A stretch of 64,000 nt of DNA, from NCBI RefSeq assembly GCF_004959775.1, contig NZ_SJZG01000017.1, positions 1-64,000 on the forward strand, in the 5' to 3' direction. The translations under genes were made by a program, and so were the position numbers. Shown here piece by piece: positions 1-9,818 of the stretch. Source of the DNA: Agromyces sp. H66. Lineage in GTDB: Bacteria > Actinomycetota > Actinomycetes > Actinomycetales > Microbacteriaceae. Every line of letters begins with the position of its first letter. The first letter of the stretch is position 1. The notes beneath the pieces were generated by a model that searched no databases, had not been told where the DNA came from, and saw nothing but the letters and a program-made list of their open reading frames with translations.

Positions 1-40
1 AGTGCACGCTGTTGAGTTCTCAAGAAACGGACGCACCCGA
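1..40 (-). promoter_or_regulatory. rRNA-operon leader element, 16S gene presumably just left of the window
   Basis: Read on the minus strand this stretch contains TTCTTGAGAACTCAACAG followed by CGTGCAC. A TTTGAGAACTCAA-type element is characteristic of the transcribed leader just before 16S rRNA in actinobacteria, where it belongs to the antitermination/processing region. The TTGAG-TT-CTCAA core is a perfect short palindrome. The rRNA gene itself would lie outside the window, so this rests on recognition of the leader alone. Confidence 0.5.
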
Positions 41-184
41 AGTTCAGCCTCGCGGCCTGCCTTCAGGGCAACCTATCTATGGTACCACGTCACTCGCGGC
101 TCCAGAACAGAGTCGAAGCCGACGGCCGGCCAGCGGCCTTGAGACACGACGCGAACGTCACGTCCCGAGAGGAAGTGGAGTTTC

Positions 185-213
185 ATCTTAGGCTTGAAAT
201 CACCGAGTCGCAA
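185..213 (-). promoter_or_regulatory. Sigma-70-type promoter firing left, candidate rrn promoter
   Basis: On the minus strand a TTGCGA -35 box (213-208) is separated by exactly 17 bp from a TAAGAT -10 box (190-185). Transcription would start near 178 and run left through the leader element at 1-40, giving a leader of about 180 nt or more before the presumed 16S gene. This geometry fits an rRNA operon promoter. There is no coding sequence in this direction inside the window. Confidence 0.45.
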
Positions 214-279
214 TGCGCCTTCGAGGTTATTTGGCTAAGATGCCCGCCGTCTCGGCCGAGTCGCACCGTGCCTTCGAGG
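204..279. repeat. Two 23-bp direct repeats in the leftward promoter region
   Basis: CGAGTCGCAATGCGCCTTCG... at 204-226 and CGAGTCGCACCGTGCCTTCG... at 257-279 match at most positions. On the minus strand the first copy contains the TTGCGA -35 box, and the second has GTGCGA at the same place. They may be duplicated promoter or activator-binding elements of the presumed rRNA operon. Confidence 0.5.
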
Positions 280-430
280 CCCAGCCGCTTCCCGCACCGC
301 CGTGGCGATGAGTAAGAATTTACGCGGATCCCGGGATGGTGCCAAATCAGGCTCGCATCCCGGGCGTGTCGCCCGCGGCGCGTCGCGCCATACGGGCGAA
401 CCAGGGCCTGATCGGACCCGGATTCCCGGC

Positions 431-1366
<936 letters not shown>

Positions 1367-1981
1367 TCAGGCCGCGGATTCGATCGATCCGGCGGCGGCA
1401 GTCGAGACCAGCGTCGACGCCATGCACGCGGCGGCATCCGCGCCCGTGAGGCCCCCGCGTCGGACGAGCGTCTGCCAGGTGCGGAAGTCGACCGCGAGCG
1501 CGGTCATCGCGATCAGCCGCGCGCCCCGCATTTCCGGAGGCCACGCCTCGAGAAGGACCTGCCGCATGGCGGCGATGAGCCCGCCCATTCGGAGCTCGTT
1601 CACCTCGCGGAGCACCGGGTCGCTCTCACCGTCGCGCAGCACATTCGCGATCATGGCCTCGTTCGCGTCCCAGTAGGCGTAGAGCGCGCCGAGGCCGAAC
1701 TCGGCTCGTGCGGCCGGCTGGTCGATCGCCGTCCATGACGCGGGATCGGGCGCCGGATGCTCCTCGAGGTGCATCCCCGAGCAGGCCAGGAACAGCGAGC
1801 GCTCGTCGGGGAAGTGGCGGTACAGCGTGCTGCGCTGCACGCCAGCGCGGTCGGCGACCGCGCTGAAGGAACTCGACGAGGGTCCGACCGTGCGGTGCAG
1901 TTCGAGCGCCGCCCGGATGATGCGCTGACGCGTCTGCTCCTGCTGCTCGGCCCGCGCCCGTTGCTCGTACCTCCGTGCCAT
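1367..1981 (-). CDS. TetR/AcrR-family transcriptional regulator
   Basis: A 204-aa one-component repressor. The N-terminal helix-turn-helix is clear (RIIRAALELHRTVG..., then FSAVADRAGVQRSTLYRHFPDER at about residues 20-60). The C-terminal ligand domain is not specific enough to name an inducer. It is divergent from the flavoprotein oxidase at 2082, with 100 bp between the starts containing a strong promoter and overlapping dyads, so that gene and possibly the aldo/keto reductase behind it are the likely targets. Confidence 0.9.
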   Translation of the reverse strand: MARRYEQRARAEQQEQTRQRIIRAALELHRTVGPSSSSFSAVADRAGVQRSTLYRHFPDERSLFLACSGMHLEEHPAPDPASWTAIDQPAARAEFGLGALYAYWDANEAMIANVLRDGESDPVLREVNELRMGGLIAAMRQVLLEAWPPEMRGARLIAMTALAVDFRTWQTLVRRGGLTGADAAACMASTLVSTAAAGSIESAA

Positions 1982-2005
1982 CCCCTAATTCTACGCACAC
2001 TTCTG

Positions 2006-2044
2006 TTCGATGAATTGACAGTCAGTCGAATCCGGCCATATTCT
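2006..2044 (+). promoter_or_regulatory. Promoter with overlapping TetR-type operator
   Basis: A perfect TTGACA -35 (2015-2020) is followed after 18 bp by TATTCT (2039-2044), driving the oxidase gene at 2082. TGACAGTCA (2016-2024) is a 9-bp palindrome over the -35 box and sits inside a wider imperfect dyad, TTCGA (2006-2010) to TCGAA (2026-2030). This is the usual layout of a TetR operator that blocks polymerase. Confidence 0.6.
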
Positions 2045-2081
2045 TTCGCCGAACACACCTGTTCACTGAAAGGAATAGAAC

Positions 2082-3443
2082 ATGTCTGCAATCGAACCCG
2101 CACTCCGACCTGGAGCTCCCGACGTCGCCCTGTTGGCGCCCGGAGACCATGAATGGGATGCCGCCCGCGCCACGTTCAACCTGCTCGACGACCAGCGGCC
2201 CGCGCTGATCGCCCTGCCGGAGAACACGAGCCAGGTCGCCGAGGCCGTCGCGATCGCCCGGCAAGCCGGGCTGCGGATCGCCGCGCAGGGCACCGGGCAC
2301 GGTGCGTCCTCGCGCGACTCGCTCGACGGGGCGATGCTCGTGAACACGTCGAGGATGACGCAGGTGGAGATCGATGCCGAGGCGCGGCGAGTCCGGGTCG
2401 GCGCCGCGGCGAAGTGGCAGCACGTCGCACCCGCGCTCTCGGAGCGGGGACTCGCCGGCCTGCACGGCTCGTCCCTCGACGTCGGGATCGCGGGGTATTC
2501 GTTGGGCGGCGGTATCGGCTGGCTCACGCGCAAGTTCGGCATGCAGACGAACGCGTTGCACGCGGTCGAACTCGTGACGGCCGACGGCGAGTTCCTGCGC
2601 GCCGACGCCGAACGCCACGCCGACCTGTTCTGGGCGCTGCGCGGAGGCGGCGGCAACTTCGGCGTCGTCACCGCGCTCGAGTTCGACGTCGTCTCCGTCC
2701 CCCGGCTCGCCGCGGGCTCGTTTTTCTTCCCGGTCGAGCGCACCGCCGAAGTGCTTCGCACCTGGACCGCGCTGCTGCCGTCGTTCCCCGAGGAGCTCAC
2801 CACGTGGGTCACGGTCCTCCACTTCCCGCCGGCGGAGGAGGTCCCCGAGCCGGTGCGGGGGCGATCGTTCGCCATCGTCATGGCCGCGCACCTCGGCACC
2901 GAGTTCGAGGCGAGGCGCCTGCTGCGCCCCCTGCAGGACCTCGGGCCGGTCATGGACACGCTGGGCGCGCAGGAGCCCATCGCGCTCGGCACGCTGGCGA
3001 TGGACCCGGAGGACCCGCTGCCCTACCGGTCGACGACTGCCCTCGTCGACGAGCTTCCGGCCGCGACGATCGATGAGCTCGCGACCCTGTCCGCCCCGGG
3101 CTCGGCGCTGGTGATGTTGCAGATCCGGCACATCGGCGGCGCCTTCGCGCGCCGACCCGACGACGCCGGCGCCCGCGCCACGCTGCCCGGCGAGGTCCTC
3201 GTGTTCGGCCTCACCGTTCCGACCTCCCCGGATGTCGACGTCCTCGGCCCGCTGGAGCGGCTGGATGCGATCCTCGCACCGCTCACCATCGGCGAGTACC
3301 CGAACTTCGTGGAGCGCCCGGTCGACGCGCGTCGCTTCTTCGACGACGTGACATGGGCACGCCTGCGCACCGTCAAGGCGGCGTACGACCCTGCGGACCT
3401 CGTGCGCGGCAACCACCACGTGCCGGCCGGGCCCACCGCCTGA
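2082..3443 (+). CDS. FAD-binding oxidoreductase, BBE-like / vanillyl-alcohol oxidase fold
   Basis: A 453-aa flavoprotein of the PP-loop (FAD_binding_4) superfamily. The N-terminal FAD domain includes GTGHGAS, whose His73 is in the position that carries the covalent 8-alpha-histidyl link in this family, and GYSLGGGIGW. The second FAD-linking cysteine of bicovalent members is absent (GLHGSSLDVGIAGYS), so a single covalent link is expected. The C-terminal FDDVTWARLRTVKAAYDPADLV...NHHVP matches the BBE domain. ATG is preceded by AAAGGAA (2069-2075). Substrate cannot be read from sequence; sugars, alkaloid-like compounds and alcohols are used by relatives. Confidence 0.88.
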   Translation: MSAIEPALRPGAPDVALLAPGDHEWDAARATFNLLDDQRPALIALPENTSQVAEAVAIARQAGLRIAAQGTGHGASSRDSLDGAMLVNTSRMTQVEIDAEARRVRVGAAAKWQHVAPALSERGLAGLHGSSLDVGIAGYSLGGGIGWLTRKFGMQTNALHAVELVTADGEFLRADAERHADLFWALRGGGGNFGVVTALEFDVVSVPRLAAGSFFFPVERTAEVLRTWTALLPSFPEELTTWVTVLHFPPAEEVPEPVRGRSFAIVMAAHLGTEFEARRLLRPLQDLGPVMDTLGAQEPIALGTLAMDPEDPLPYRSTTALVDELPAATIDELATLSAPGSALVMLQIRHIGGAFARRPDDAGARATLPGEVLVFGLTVPTSPDVDVLGPLERLDAILAPLTIGEYPNFVERPVDARRFFDDVTWARLRTVKAAYDPADLVRGNHHVPAGPTA

Positions 3444-3504
3444 GCGGGAGCGCGAACGAGGCGATCGCGGGAGCGCGAGCGGAGCGGCCGTAGGATGGAG
3501 GGCT

Positions 3505-6500
3505 GTGCTTCCCGCGATCACCTATCCCCCAGAGCTGCCGGTCTCCGCGCAGCGCGAGGAGATCGCGCGCGCCCTCCGCGATCACCAGGTCGTGATCGTC
3601 GCCGGGGCGACCGGCTCGGGCAAGACGACGCAGCTGCCGAAGATCTGCCTCGAGCTCGGACGCGAGTCGATCGCGCACACGCAGCCGCGCCGCATCGCCG
3701 CGCGCACGATCGCCGAGCGCATCAGCGACGAACTCGGCGTCGACCTCGGCGGACTCGTCGGCTACCAGGTGCGCTTCACCGACCGGGTGAGCGAGGCGAC
3801 ACGCGTCAAGGTGATGACCGACGGCATCCTGCTCAACGAGATCCACCGCGACCGCGAGCTCCGACGGTACGACACGATCATCATCGACGAGGCGCACGAG
3901 CGCAGCCTCAACATCGACTTCCTGCTCGGCTACCTGAAGCGCCTCCTCCCCCGCCGCCCCGACCTCAAGGTCATCGTCACGAGCGCGACGATCGACCCCG
4001 AGAGCTTCGCCAGGCACTTCACGGATGCCACGGGCTCGCCCGCCCCCGTCATCGAGGTGTCGGGGCGCACCTACCCCGTCGAGATCCGCTATCGGCCGCT
4101 CGTCGCCGAGTCGTCGGGCGGCACCGGCGAGGACGCCGACGACGAGGGCGCGGCGGCGGAGGACAAGGACGTGCAGCGCGGCATCCTCGAGGCCCTCGAC
4201 GAACTCGAGCGCGAGTCATCCGGCGACGTGCTCGTGTTCCTCTCTGGTGAGAGCGAGATCCGCGACGCCGAGGCGGCGGTGCGCGCGCACTACGGCCCTT
4301 CGACAGGCTCAGGGACCAGGCGCGGCGGCGAGACCGAGGTGCTGCCGCTCTACGGGCGGCTGTCGTCGGCCGACCAGCACCGGGTCTTCGAGCCGTCGAA
4401 GGTCGCGGGGCTGCGGCGCAGGGTCGTGCTCGCGACCAACGTCGCCGAGACGAGCCTGACCGTGCCGGGCATCCGGTACGTGATCGATGCGGGCACGGCA
4501 CGCATCAGCCGATACTCGGTGCGCTCGAAGGTGCAGCGGCTGCCCATCGAGGCCATCTCGCAGGCGTCGGCGAACCAGCGCTCGGGCCGATCCGGCCGCA
4601 CGAGCGACGGCATCGCGATCCGCCTGTACTCGGAGGAGGACTTCGAGCGGCGGCCGGCGTACACCGATCCCGAGATCCTGCGCACGAACCTCGCGGCCGT
4701 CATCCTGCAGATGGCCTCGCTCGGCCTCGGGCAGATCGAGGAGTTCCCGTTCCTGACCCCGCCCGACAGCCGCGGCATCCGCGACGGCCTGGAACTGCTG
4801 CGCGAGCTCGGGGCGCTCGACCCTTCGACAGGCTCAGGGACCGATGATGGCCGCAACGGACCTCGGCTCACCCGGGTCGGTCGGCAGTTGGCGCGCCTGC
4901 CGATCGAGCCGCGCTTCGCCCGCATGGTGCTCGAATCGAAGGCGCAGGGGGTCTCCCGGGAGGTGCTCGCGATCGTCGCGGGCCTCACGATCCAGGACCC
5001 GCGCGAGCGGCCGCTCGACAAGCGCGAGCAGGCCGACGCCTTCCACGCGCGCTTCGTCGATCCGACGAGCGACTTCCTCACGCTCCTCAACCTCTGGAAC
5101 CACCTCGAGGAGAAGCAGCGCGAGCTCTCGGGCAGCGCATTCCGGCGCATGTGCAAGGCGGAATTCCTCAACTACCTGCGCGTACGCGAGTGGCAGGACC
5201 TCTACCGACAGCTCGTGCGGCTGGCGAAGCCGCTCGGGCTGCACGTGGCATCCGCGGCCGGCGCACCGAACGCCGACGGCGTCCACCGGGCCCTCCTCGC
5301 CGGGCTGCTCTCGCAGATCGGGCTCCGCGACGACGCGAAGACCGCGAGCGGACGTGGTGGCGCGGGCGCCGTGCGCGAGTCCGAGCGGAAGGGCCGGCGT
5401 CCGCAGGCGGAGTTCCTCGGCGCCCGGAACGTGCGGTTCATGGTCTTCCCCGGCTCGGCCCTCGCGAAGAAGCCGCCGGCGGCCCTCATGAGCGCCGAAC
5501 TCGTGGAGACCAGTCGCCTGTTCGCACGCATGAACGCGGCGATCGATCCCGCCTGGGCGGAGCCGCTCGCGGGCCCGCTCGTGAAGCGCACGTACAGCGA
5601 GCCCCGGTGGGAGCGTCGCCAGGGCGCCGCGGTCGCCGACGAGAAGGTGACGCTGTTCGGCGTGCCCATCGTGGCGAAGCGGCGCATCCAGCTCTCCCGC
5701 GTCGACGCCGCGCTCGCTCGCGACCTCTTCGTCCGACACGCACTCGTCAAGGAGGACTGGGACACGACGCGGCTCGACCGGCGGCTCTTCCGGTTCCTGC
5801 GCTCGAACCGCGAGCTCCGCCGAGAGCTCGGCGAGGTCGAGGAACGCACCCGACGGCGCGACATCCTCGCCGGCGATGAAGCCGTCGTGGCCTTCTACGA
5901 GGCGAGGGTGCCGGCGGATGTCGCGGACACCCGTGCCTTCGAACGCTGGTGGCGTGGCGAGCACCGCGTTCGGCCCGATCTCCTCACGATGACCGCCGCC
6001 GATCTCGTCGGCGACGAGGCGGAGCCGGATCGCGGCGACGGCTTCCCGGATCGGTGGCGACAGGGCGACCAGACGCTCTCGCTCGCCTACCGCTTCGAAC
6101 CGGGCGCCGAGGACGACGGGGTCACCGTGGTCGTCCCGCTCGTGCTGCTGCCCCGTATCGAGCCGAACGGATTCGACTGGCAGGTGCCGGGCCTGCGCGA
6201 CGAGCTGATCCAGGCGCTCCTCCGCACCCTGCCGAAGGTCCTGCGACGCCAGGTCGTGCCGGCCGCGGAGTGGGCCGCGAAGATCGCCGCCGAGCTGCCG
6301 GCCGGTCCCGAGGCGGGCGAGGCGCGGGAGCCGCTCGCCGCGGCGGTGGGGCAGGCGATCCGCCGGCTCACCTTCGCCCCGGTCGACCCGTCGGACTTCG
6401 ACCTCGATCGGGTGCCGCCGCACCTGCGCGTCACCTTCCGCGCCGTCGACGAGCGCGGACGCACGCTCGGCACGTCCAAGGACCTGCGCGAACTGCAGGA

Positions 6501-7518
6501 ACGCCTCGCCGACCGCACCCGCGAAGCCGTCGCGAAGGCCGTGACCGGGAAGGCACGCACCTCGCGCCCTGAGCCTGTCGAAGGGCGCGTCGCTTCGACA
6601 GGCTCAGCGGACGTCCGTTCTCACCCCGCGCTCGCCGAACGCGACGGCATCACCGCGTGGGAGTGGGACGAGCTGCCCGCGCACCTCGACACGCGCCAGG
6701 CGGGCAACGTGATCCGCGCCTATCCGGCGCTCGTCGACGGGAAGTCGTCGACGGGCTCGGGGACCGGCGTCGCGCTGCGTCTGGTCGCCACGGCGGAGGA
6801 ACGCGACCGGGCGTCGCGTCGCGGCATCCGTCGCCTGCTCGTGCTCGCCACGCCCACGCCCGTCGCCTACGTGCAGGAGCACCTGTCGAACGAGGAGAAG
6901 CTCGCGCTCGCGGCGAGCGCCTACCCCGGCACCCGGGCGCTGCTCGACGACTGCCTCGCGGCATGCGTCGACGCCGAGCTGCGGGCGCGGCATCCCGACG
7001 GGCTCGTGCGCACACGCGCCGAGTTCGAGGCCGTGCGCGACGCGATCGCCGCCGGCATCATGGACCGGATGTTCGAGACCGTCGCGCTGGTCGCACGCAT
7101 CGTGCGCCTCTCGCGCGATGCCGACCGCGCGATCGCGGGCGCATCGAGCATCCACCTCATGGCCGCCCTCGGTGACATGCGGGCGCAACTTCAGGCGCTC
7201 GTGCCGGCCGGGTTCGTCTCGGCCACCGGCCTCGATCGACTGCGCCACCTGCCGCGCTACCTCGAGGCGATCATCGTGCGCGTGCGGAAGCTCGTCGAGA
7301 ACCCGGGGCGCGACCGGCAGGCGCTGAACCAGCTCGAGCCGTCCATCGCGGCATTCGAGAAGGCGGGCGGCTCCTTCCCCATCGACCCCGAGGCGCCCGA
7401 ACGGCTCGTGCGCGTGCGCTGGATGCTCGAGGAGCTGCGCGTCGGCCTCTTCGCACAGGAGCTGCGCACGGCCGAGACCGTCTCTCCGCAGCGCATCGCG
7501 AAGGCGCTCGCGAGCTGA
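3505..7518 (+). CDS. hrpA: ATP-dependent RNA helicase HrpA
   Basis: A 1337-aa DEAH-box helicase, close to the ~1300 aa of E. coli HrpA. Walker A is GATGSGKTTQ (residues 34-43), DEAH is Asp128-His131 and the SAT motif is VTSATID. QRSGRSGR is motif VI, followed by the helicase-associated regions and the long HrpA-specific C-terminus. Family members remodel RNA and rescue stalled ribosomes. The GTG start at 3505 lies 8 nt after a TAGGAT box (3491-3496), suggesting a leaderless mRNA. At least four in-frame copies of a palindromic repeat interrupt linker regions, giving peptides such as PSTGSGT (265-271, about 440-446) and PEPVEG (about 1022). Confidence 0.95.
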   Translation: MLPAITYPPELPVSAQREEIARALRDHQVVIVAGATGSGKTTQLPKICLELGRESIAHTQPRRIAARTIAERISDELGVDLGGLVGYQVRFTDRVSEATRVKVMTDGILLNEIHRDRELRRYDTIIIDEAHERSLNIDFLLGYLKRLLPRRPDLKVIVTSATIDPESFARHFTDATGSPAPVIEVSGRTYPVEIRYRPLVAESSGGTGEDADDEGAAAEDKDVQRGILEALDELERESSGDVLVFLSGESEIRDAEAAVRAHYGPSTGSGTRRGGETEVLPLYGRLSSADQHRVFEPSKVAGLRRRVVLATNVAETSLTVPGIRYVIDAGTARISRYSVRSKVQRLPIEAISQASANQRSGRSGRTSDGIAIRLYSEEDFERRPAYTDPEILRTNLAAVILQMASLGLGQIEEFPFLTPPDSRGIRDGLELLRELGALDPSTGSGTDDGRNGPRLTRVGRQLARLPIEPRFARMVLESKAQGVSREVLAIVAGLTIQDPRERPLDKREQADAFHARFVDPTSDFLTLLNLWNHLEEKQRELSGSAFRRMCKAEFLNYLRVREWQDLYRQLVRLAKPLGLHVASAAGAPNADGVHRALLAGLLSQIGLRDDAKTASGRGGAGAVRESERKGRRPQAEFLGARNVRFMVFPGSALAKKPPAALMSAELVETSRLFARMNAAIDPAWAEPLAGPLVKRTYSEPRWERRQGAAVADEKVTLFGVPIVAKRRIQLSRVDAALARDLFVRHALVKEDWDTTRLDRRLFRFLRSNRELRRELGEVEERTRRRDILAGDEAVVAFYEARVPADVADTRAFERWWRGEHRVRPDLLTMTAADLVGDEAEPDRGDGFPDRWRQGDQTLSLAYRFEPGAEDDGVTVVVPLVLLPRIEPNGFDWQVPGLRDELIQALLRTLPKVLRRQVVPAAEWAAKIAAELPAGPEAGEAREPLAAAVGQAIRRLTFAPVDPSDFDLDRVPPHLRVTFRAVDERGRTLGTSKDLRELQERLADRTREAVAKAVTGKARTSRPEPVEGRVASTGSADVRSHPALAERDGITAWEWDELPAHLDTRQAGNVIRAYPALVDGKSSTGSGTGVALRLVATAEERDRASRRGIRRLLVLATPTPVAYVQEHLSNEEKLALAASAYPGTRALLDDCLAACVDAELRARHPDGLVRTRAEFEAVRDAIAAGIMDRMFETVALVARIVRLSRDADRAIAGASSIHLMAALGDMRAQLQALVPAGFVSATGLDRLRHLPRYLEAIIVRVRKLVENPGRDRQALNQLEPSIAAFEKAGGSFPIDPEAPERLVRVRWMLEELRVGLFAQELRTAETVSPQRIAKALAS
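4296..4317. repeat. Palindromic repeat family 1, copy in hrpA
   Basis: CCCTTCGACAGGCTCAGGGA followed by CC, inside hrpA and in frame. It encodes PSTGSGT in a region between the helicase core domains where family members vary in length. The same unit recurs at 4821-4842 with identical sequence. Confidence 0.8.
4821..4842. repeat. Palindromic repeat family 1, second copy in hrpA
   Basis: Same 22-bp unit as at 4296-4317, again read in the same frame (PSTGSGT) and again in a non-conserved linker of HrpA. Confidence 0.8.
6567..6610. repeat. Inverted pair of repeat family 1, 15-bp stem inside hrpA
   Basis: CTGAGCCTGTCGAAG (6569-6583) and CTTCGACAGGCTCAG (6593-6607) are perfect inverted copies with a 9-nt loop (6584-6592). 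The two orientations are read as PEPVEG and STGSA in the HrpA protein. The mRNA should form a strong hairpin here within the coding region. Confidence 0.85.
6745..6766. repeat. Degenerate family 1 repeat in hrpA
   Basis: TCGTCGACGGGCTCGGGGAC is a diverged copy of the family 1 unit, again encoding SSTGSGT. It shows the insertions are of different ages. Confidence 0.55.
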
Positions 7519-7564
7519 CGCGCCGAGCCGTCGGAGCCGCGCGCGTCGCTAGAGTGGACCCACC

Positions 7565-8773
7565 GTGGGCAGCTACTCCGATCTCCTCAGAACCTCGGGC
7601 GTCGCACGCATCATCGCCGCCCAGCTGACCGCGCGGTTCCCGTCGGGCATGCTCTCGCTCGCGTTCCTGCTGCACATCGAACGCCAGACCGGCTCCTACG
7701 GCGCCGCCGGCCTCGTGCTGGCGGCGACCTCGATCGGCCAGGCCGTGGCCGGCCCCCTCACGAGCCGGTTCATGGGCCGATGGGGCATGCGTCCCGTGCT
7801 GATCACCACCCTCGTCGTGTGCGTGACGTCCGTCGTCGCGATCGGCGTGCTGCCGCTCACCGTGCCGCTCTACATGGCGATCGGGCTCGTCGCGGGCCTG
7901 GCGACGCCGCCCGTGCAGCCGGCGGTGCGCACCATCTACCCGAAGATGGTGAACTCGCGGCAGCTGACCCCGCTGTTCTCGCTCGACGCCTCGGCGCAGG
8001 AGATCATCTGGGTCGTGGGCCCGGTCGTCACGACGTTCGTGTCGACGCAGATCGGCACCGTGTGGGGCATCCTGCTCGCGGCGGCCCTCATGGTGGTCGG
8101 CGGCATCTGGTTCATCTCGTCGCCCGAACTCGGGCGCGTGCGCATCCCGCGGTCCAAGCGGAAGTTCGGCGTCGTGCTCACCCGACCGCCGGTGATGCTC
8201 GCGACGATCGTCGGATTCCTGCTCATCGGCGCCGCCGCGGCGATCGAAGCCGGCGTCGTCGCGACGTTCGGTCACGACGGCGCCCAGGCCGGCATCGTGC
8301 TCGCGATCTTCTCCATCGGCAGCCTCGCGGGCGGACTGTTCCTCGGCCACGTGCCGATCGGCCCGTGGGCGACCGCACGCCGCATGCTGATCGTCTTCGC
8401 GGGCACGGCACTCGCGGCGTTCGCGATGGACTTCTGGTGGCTCTCGGCGACGCTCTTCATCGCCGGCATCGGCATCGCCCCCGTGCTCGCCGTGCTGTTC
8501 GCCATCGTCTCGGCGAGCGTGAAGTTCTCCGACACGGCCGAGGCGTACGGCTGGGTCGGCACCGGCCAGCTCATCGGTGCGGCCCTCGGGTCGGCGCTCG
8601 CCGGGTTCCTCATCGACGGCTACGGGGCGCCGGGGGCGTTCTGGGCCGCGACGGGCCTCGCGTTCGCGGGCTTCCTCGTGTCCGCGCTCGGCCGGCGCTG
8701 GCATCCCGACCTCAGGGGCCGTGACGCGAGCCCAATTCCCGACACCGAACCGGTGCCGCTGCAACCCAGCTGA
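7565..8773 (+). CDS. MFS transporter
   Basis: A 402-aa inner-membrane protein with about 12 hydrophobic segments and an MFS-type loop (GPLTSRFMGRWGMRPVLI) after the second helix. Proton-driven export or uptake of a small solute is expected; the substrate is not evident. The C-terminal half (GAALGSALAGFLIDGYGAPGAFWAATG) is typical of drug-type MFS permeases. GTG start follows a TAGAGT box (7550-7555) by 9 nt without a Shine-Dalgarno. Its stop codon overlaps the ribosome-binding site of the aldo/keto reductase 14 bp downstream, so the two are probably co-transcribed. Confidence 0.88.
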   Translation: MGSYSDLLRTSGVARIIAAQLTARFPSGMLSLAFLLHIERQTGSYGAAGLVLAATSIGQAVAGPLTSRFMGRWGMRPVLITTLVVCVTSVVAIGVLPLTVPLYMAIGLVAGLATPPVQPAVRTIYPKMVNSRQLTPLFSLDASAQEIIWVVGPVVTTFVSTQIGTVWGILLAAALMVVGGIWFISSPELGRVRIPRSKRKFGVVLTRPPVMLATIVGFLLIGAAAAIEAGVVATFGHDGAQAGIVLAIFSIGSLAGGLFLGHVPIGPWATARRMLIVFAGTALAAFAMDFWWLSATLFIAGIGIAPVLAVLFAIVSASVKFSDTAEAYGWVGTGQLIGAALGSALAGFLIDGYGAPGAFWAATGLAFAGFLVSALGRRWHPDLRGRDASPIPDTEPVPLQPS

Positions 8774-8787
8774 GAAGGAGCCGACGG

Positions 8788-9621
8788 ATGTCGCAGCCGA
8801 TCACGCCCGCACCCCGCCTGTCGCTCGACGACGGCGCCACCATCCCGCAGCTCGGCTACGGGCTCTACAAGGTTCCGCCGTCGGACACCGCGCGCCTGTG
8901 CCGCGAGGCGATCACCGTCGGATACCGACACCTCGACACGGCGGCGTTCTACGGCAACGAGGAGCAGGTGGGCATCGCCGTGCGCGAGGCCGCGGTGCCG
9001 CGCGAGGAGCTCTACGTCACGACCAAGGTGTGGAAGGACGACAACGGCTTCGACACGACCCTGCGCGCCTTCGACCGGTCGATGGCGCTCCTCGGCCTCG
9101 AACGGCTCGACCTGTACCTCATCCACTGGCCGGTGCCGTCGACCGACCGGTACGTCGACACGTGGCGCGCGCTCATCCGACTGCAGCAGGAGGGCCGGGT
9201 GCGCTCGATCGGGGTGGCGAACTTCCACGCGCACCACGTCGAGCGCCTCATCGCCGAGACGGGCGTGAAGCCCGTCGTCAACCAGGTGGAGCTGCACCCG
9301 TGGCTGCCGCAGTCGGAGGTCCGTGCCTACGACGAGGGCCGCGACATCCGCACCGAGGCGTGGTCGCCGCTCGCCCGCGGCCGCATCCTCGGCACGCCGC
9401 TGCTCGACGACCTCGCCGACAAGCACGGGCGCACGCCCGCGCAGATCGTGCTGCGCTGGCACATCGAGCTCGGCAACATCGTCATTCCGAAGGCGTCGTC
9501 GCCCGAGCGCCTGCGCGAGAACCTCGACGTCTTCGACTTCGCCCTCGACGCCGACGACCTGGCGGCGATCGCCTCGCTGGAGACGGGCGAACGCACCGGG
9601 CGCGACCCAGATCTGGACTGA
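8788..9621 (+). CDS. Aldo/keto reductase
   Basis: A 277-aa NADPH-dependent aldo/keto reductase, paralogous to the gene at 431-1276. The tetrad is Asp50 and Tyr55 (GYRHLDTAAFYGNEE), Lys80 (VTTKVW) and the His of LYLIHWP. The cofactor-binding IVIPKASSPERLRENLDVFDF is near the end. GAGAAGGAG (8772-8780) gives good spacing to the ATG and overlaps the stop of the MFS gene. It probably acts on a sugar- or aldehyde-type substrate linked to that transporter, but this is inference. Confidence 0.9.
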   Translation: MSQPITPAPRLSLDDGATIPQLGYGLYKVPPSDTARLCREAITVGYRHLDTAAFYGNEEQVGIAVREAAVPREELYVTTKVWKDDNGFDTTLRAFDRSMALLGLERLDLYLIHWPVPSTDRYVDTWRALIRLQQEGRVRSIGVANFHAHHVERLIAETGVKPVVNQVELHPWLPQSEVRAYDEGRDIRTEAWSPLARGRILGTPLLDDLADKHGRTPAQIVLRWHIELGNIVIPKASSPERLRENLDVFDFALDADDLAAIASLETGERTGRDPDLD

Positions 9622-9690
9622 CCCTTCGACGGACTCGGGCACCGGCCTTCGGCGAGCCCGGGGACCGGCCTTCGACGAGCCCGGGAGACC
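9622..9690. repeat. Three tandem degenerate family 1 repeats
   Basis: Units at 9622-9643, 9644-9666 and 9667-9690 each follow the pattern CCTTCGACGAGCCCGGGGAC with differences. They sit directly after the aldo/keto reductase stop in the 197-bp gap before the DUF4349 gene. Head-to-tail arrangement distinguishes this from the inverted pair in hrpA. Confidence 0.65.
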
Positions 9691-9818
9691 GGTGAACGAG
9701 TGGCGCCGGCGCTTCGTTGTGGCCGTTCGGCGACTCACAGCGAAGCGCAATCCGATCGTGACCGGACTCCCAGCCGAGCACCAGACACCGGATTCCCGCA
9801 TCGCAATACAGTGAGCGC

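Larger units (their letters stand above)
1..430. other. Gene-free region upstream of a presumed rRNA operon
   Basis: No convincing gene lies here. The only open frame of any length (79-315, plus) has Arg/Pro-rich composition, no ribosome-binding site and no recognisable domain. What is visible is the leader-like element at 1-40, the leftward promoter at 185-213 and the direct repeat at 204-279. The base composition is less GC-extreme than the flanking genes, as expected for regulatory DNA. Confidence 0.6.

Noticed and set aside
79-315. 78-codon open frame in the left gene-free region
   Set aside because: No ribosome-binding site, Arg/Pro/Ser-rich composition and no domain. It overlaps the leftward promoter.
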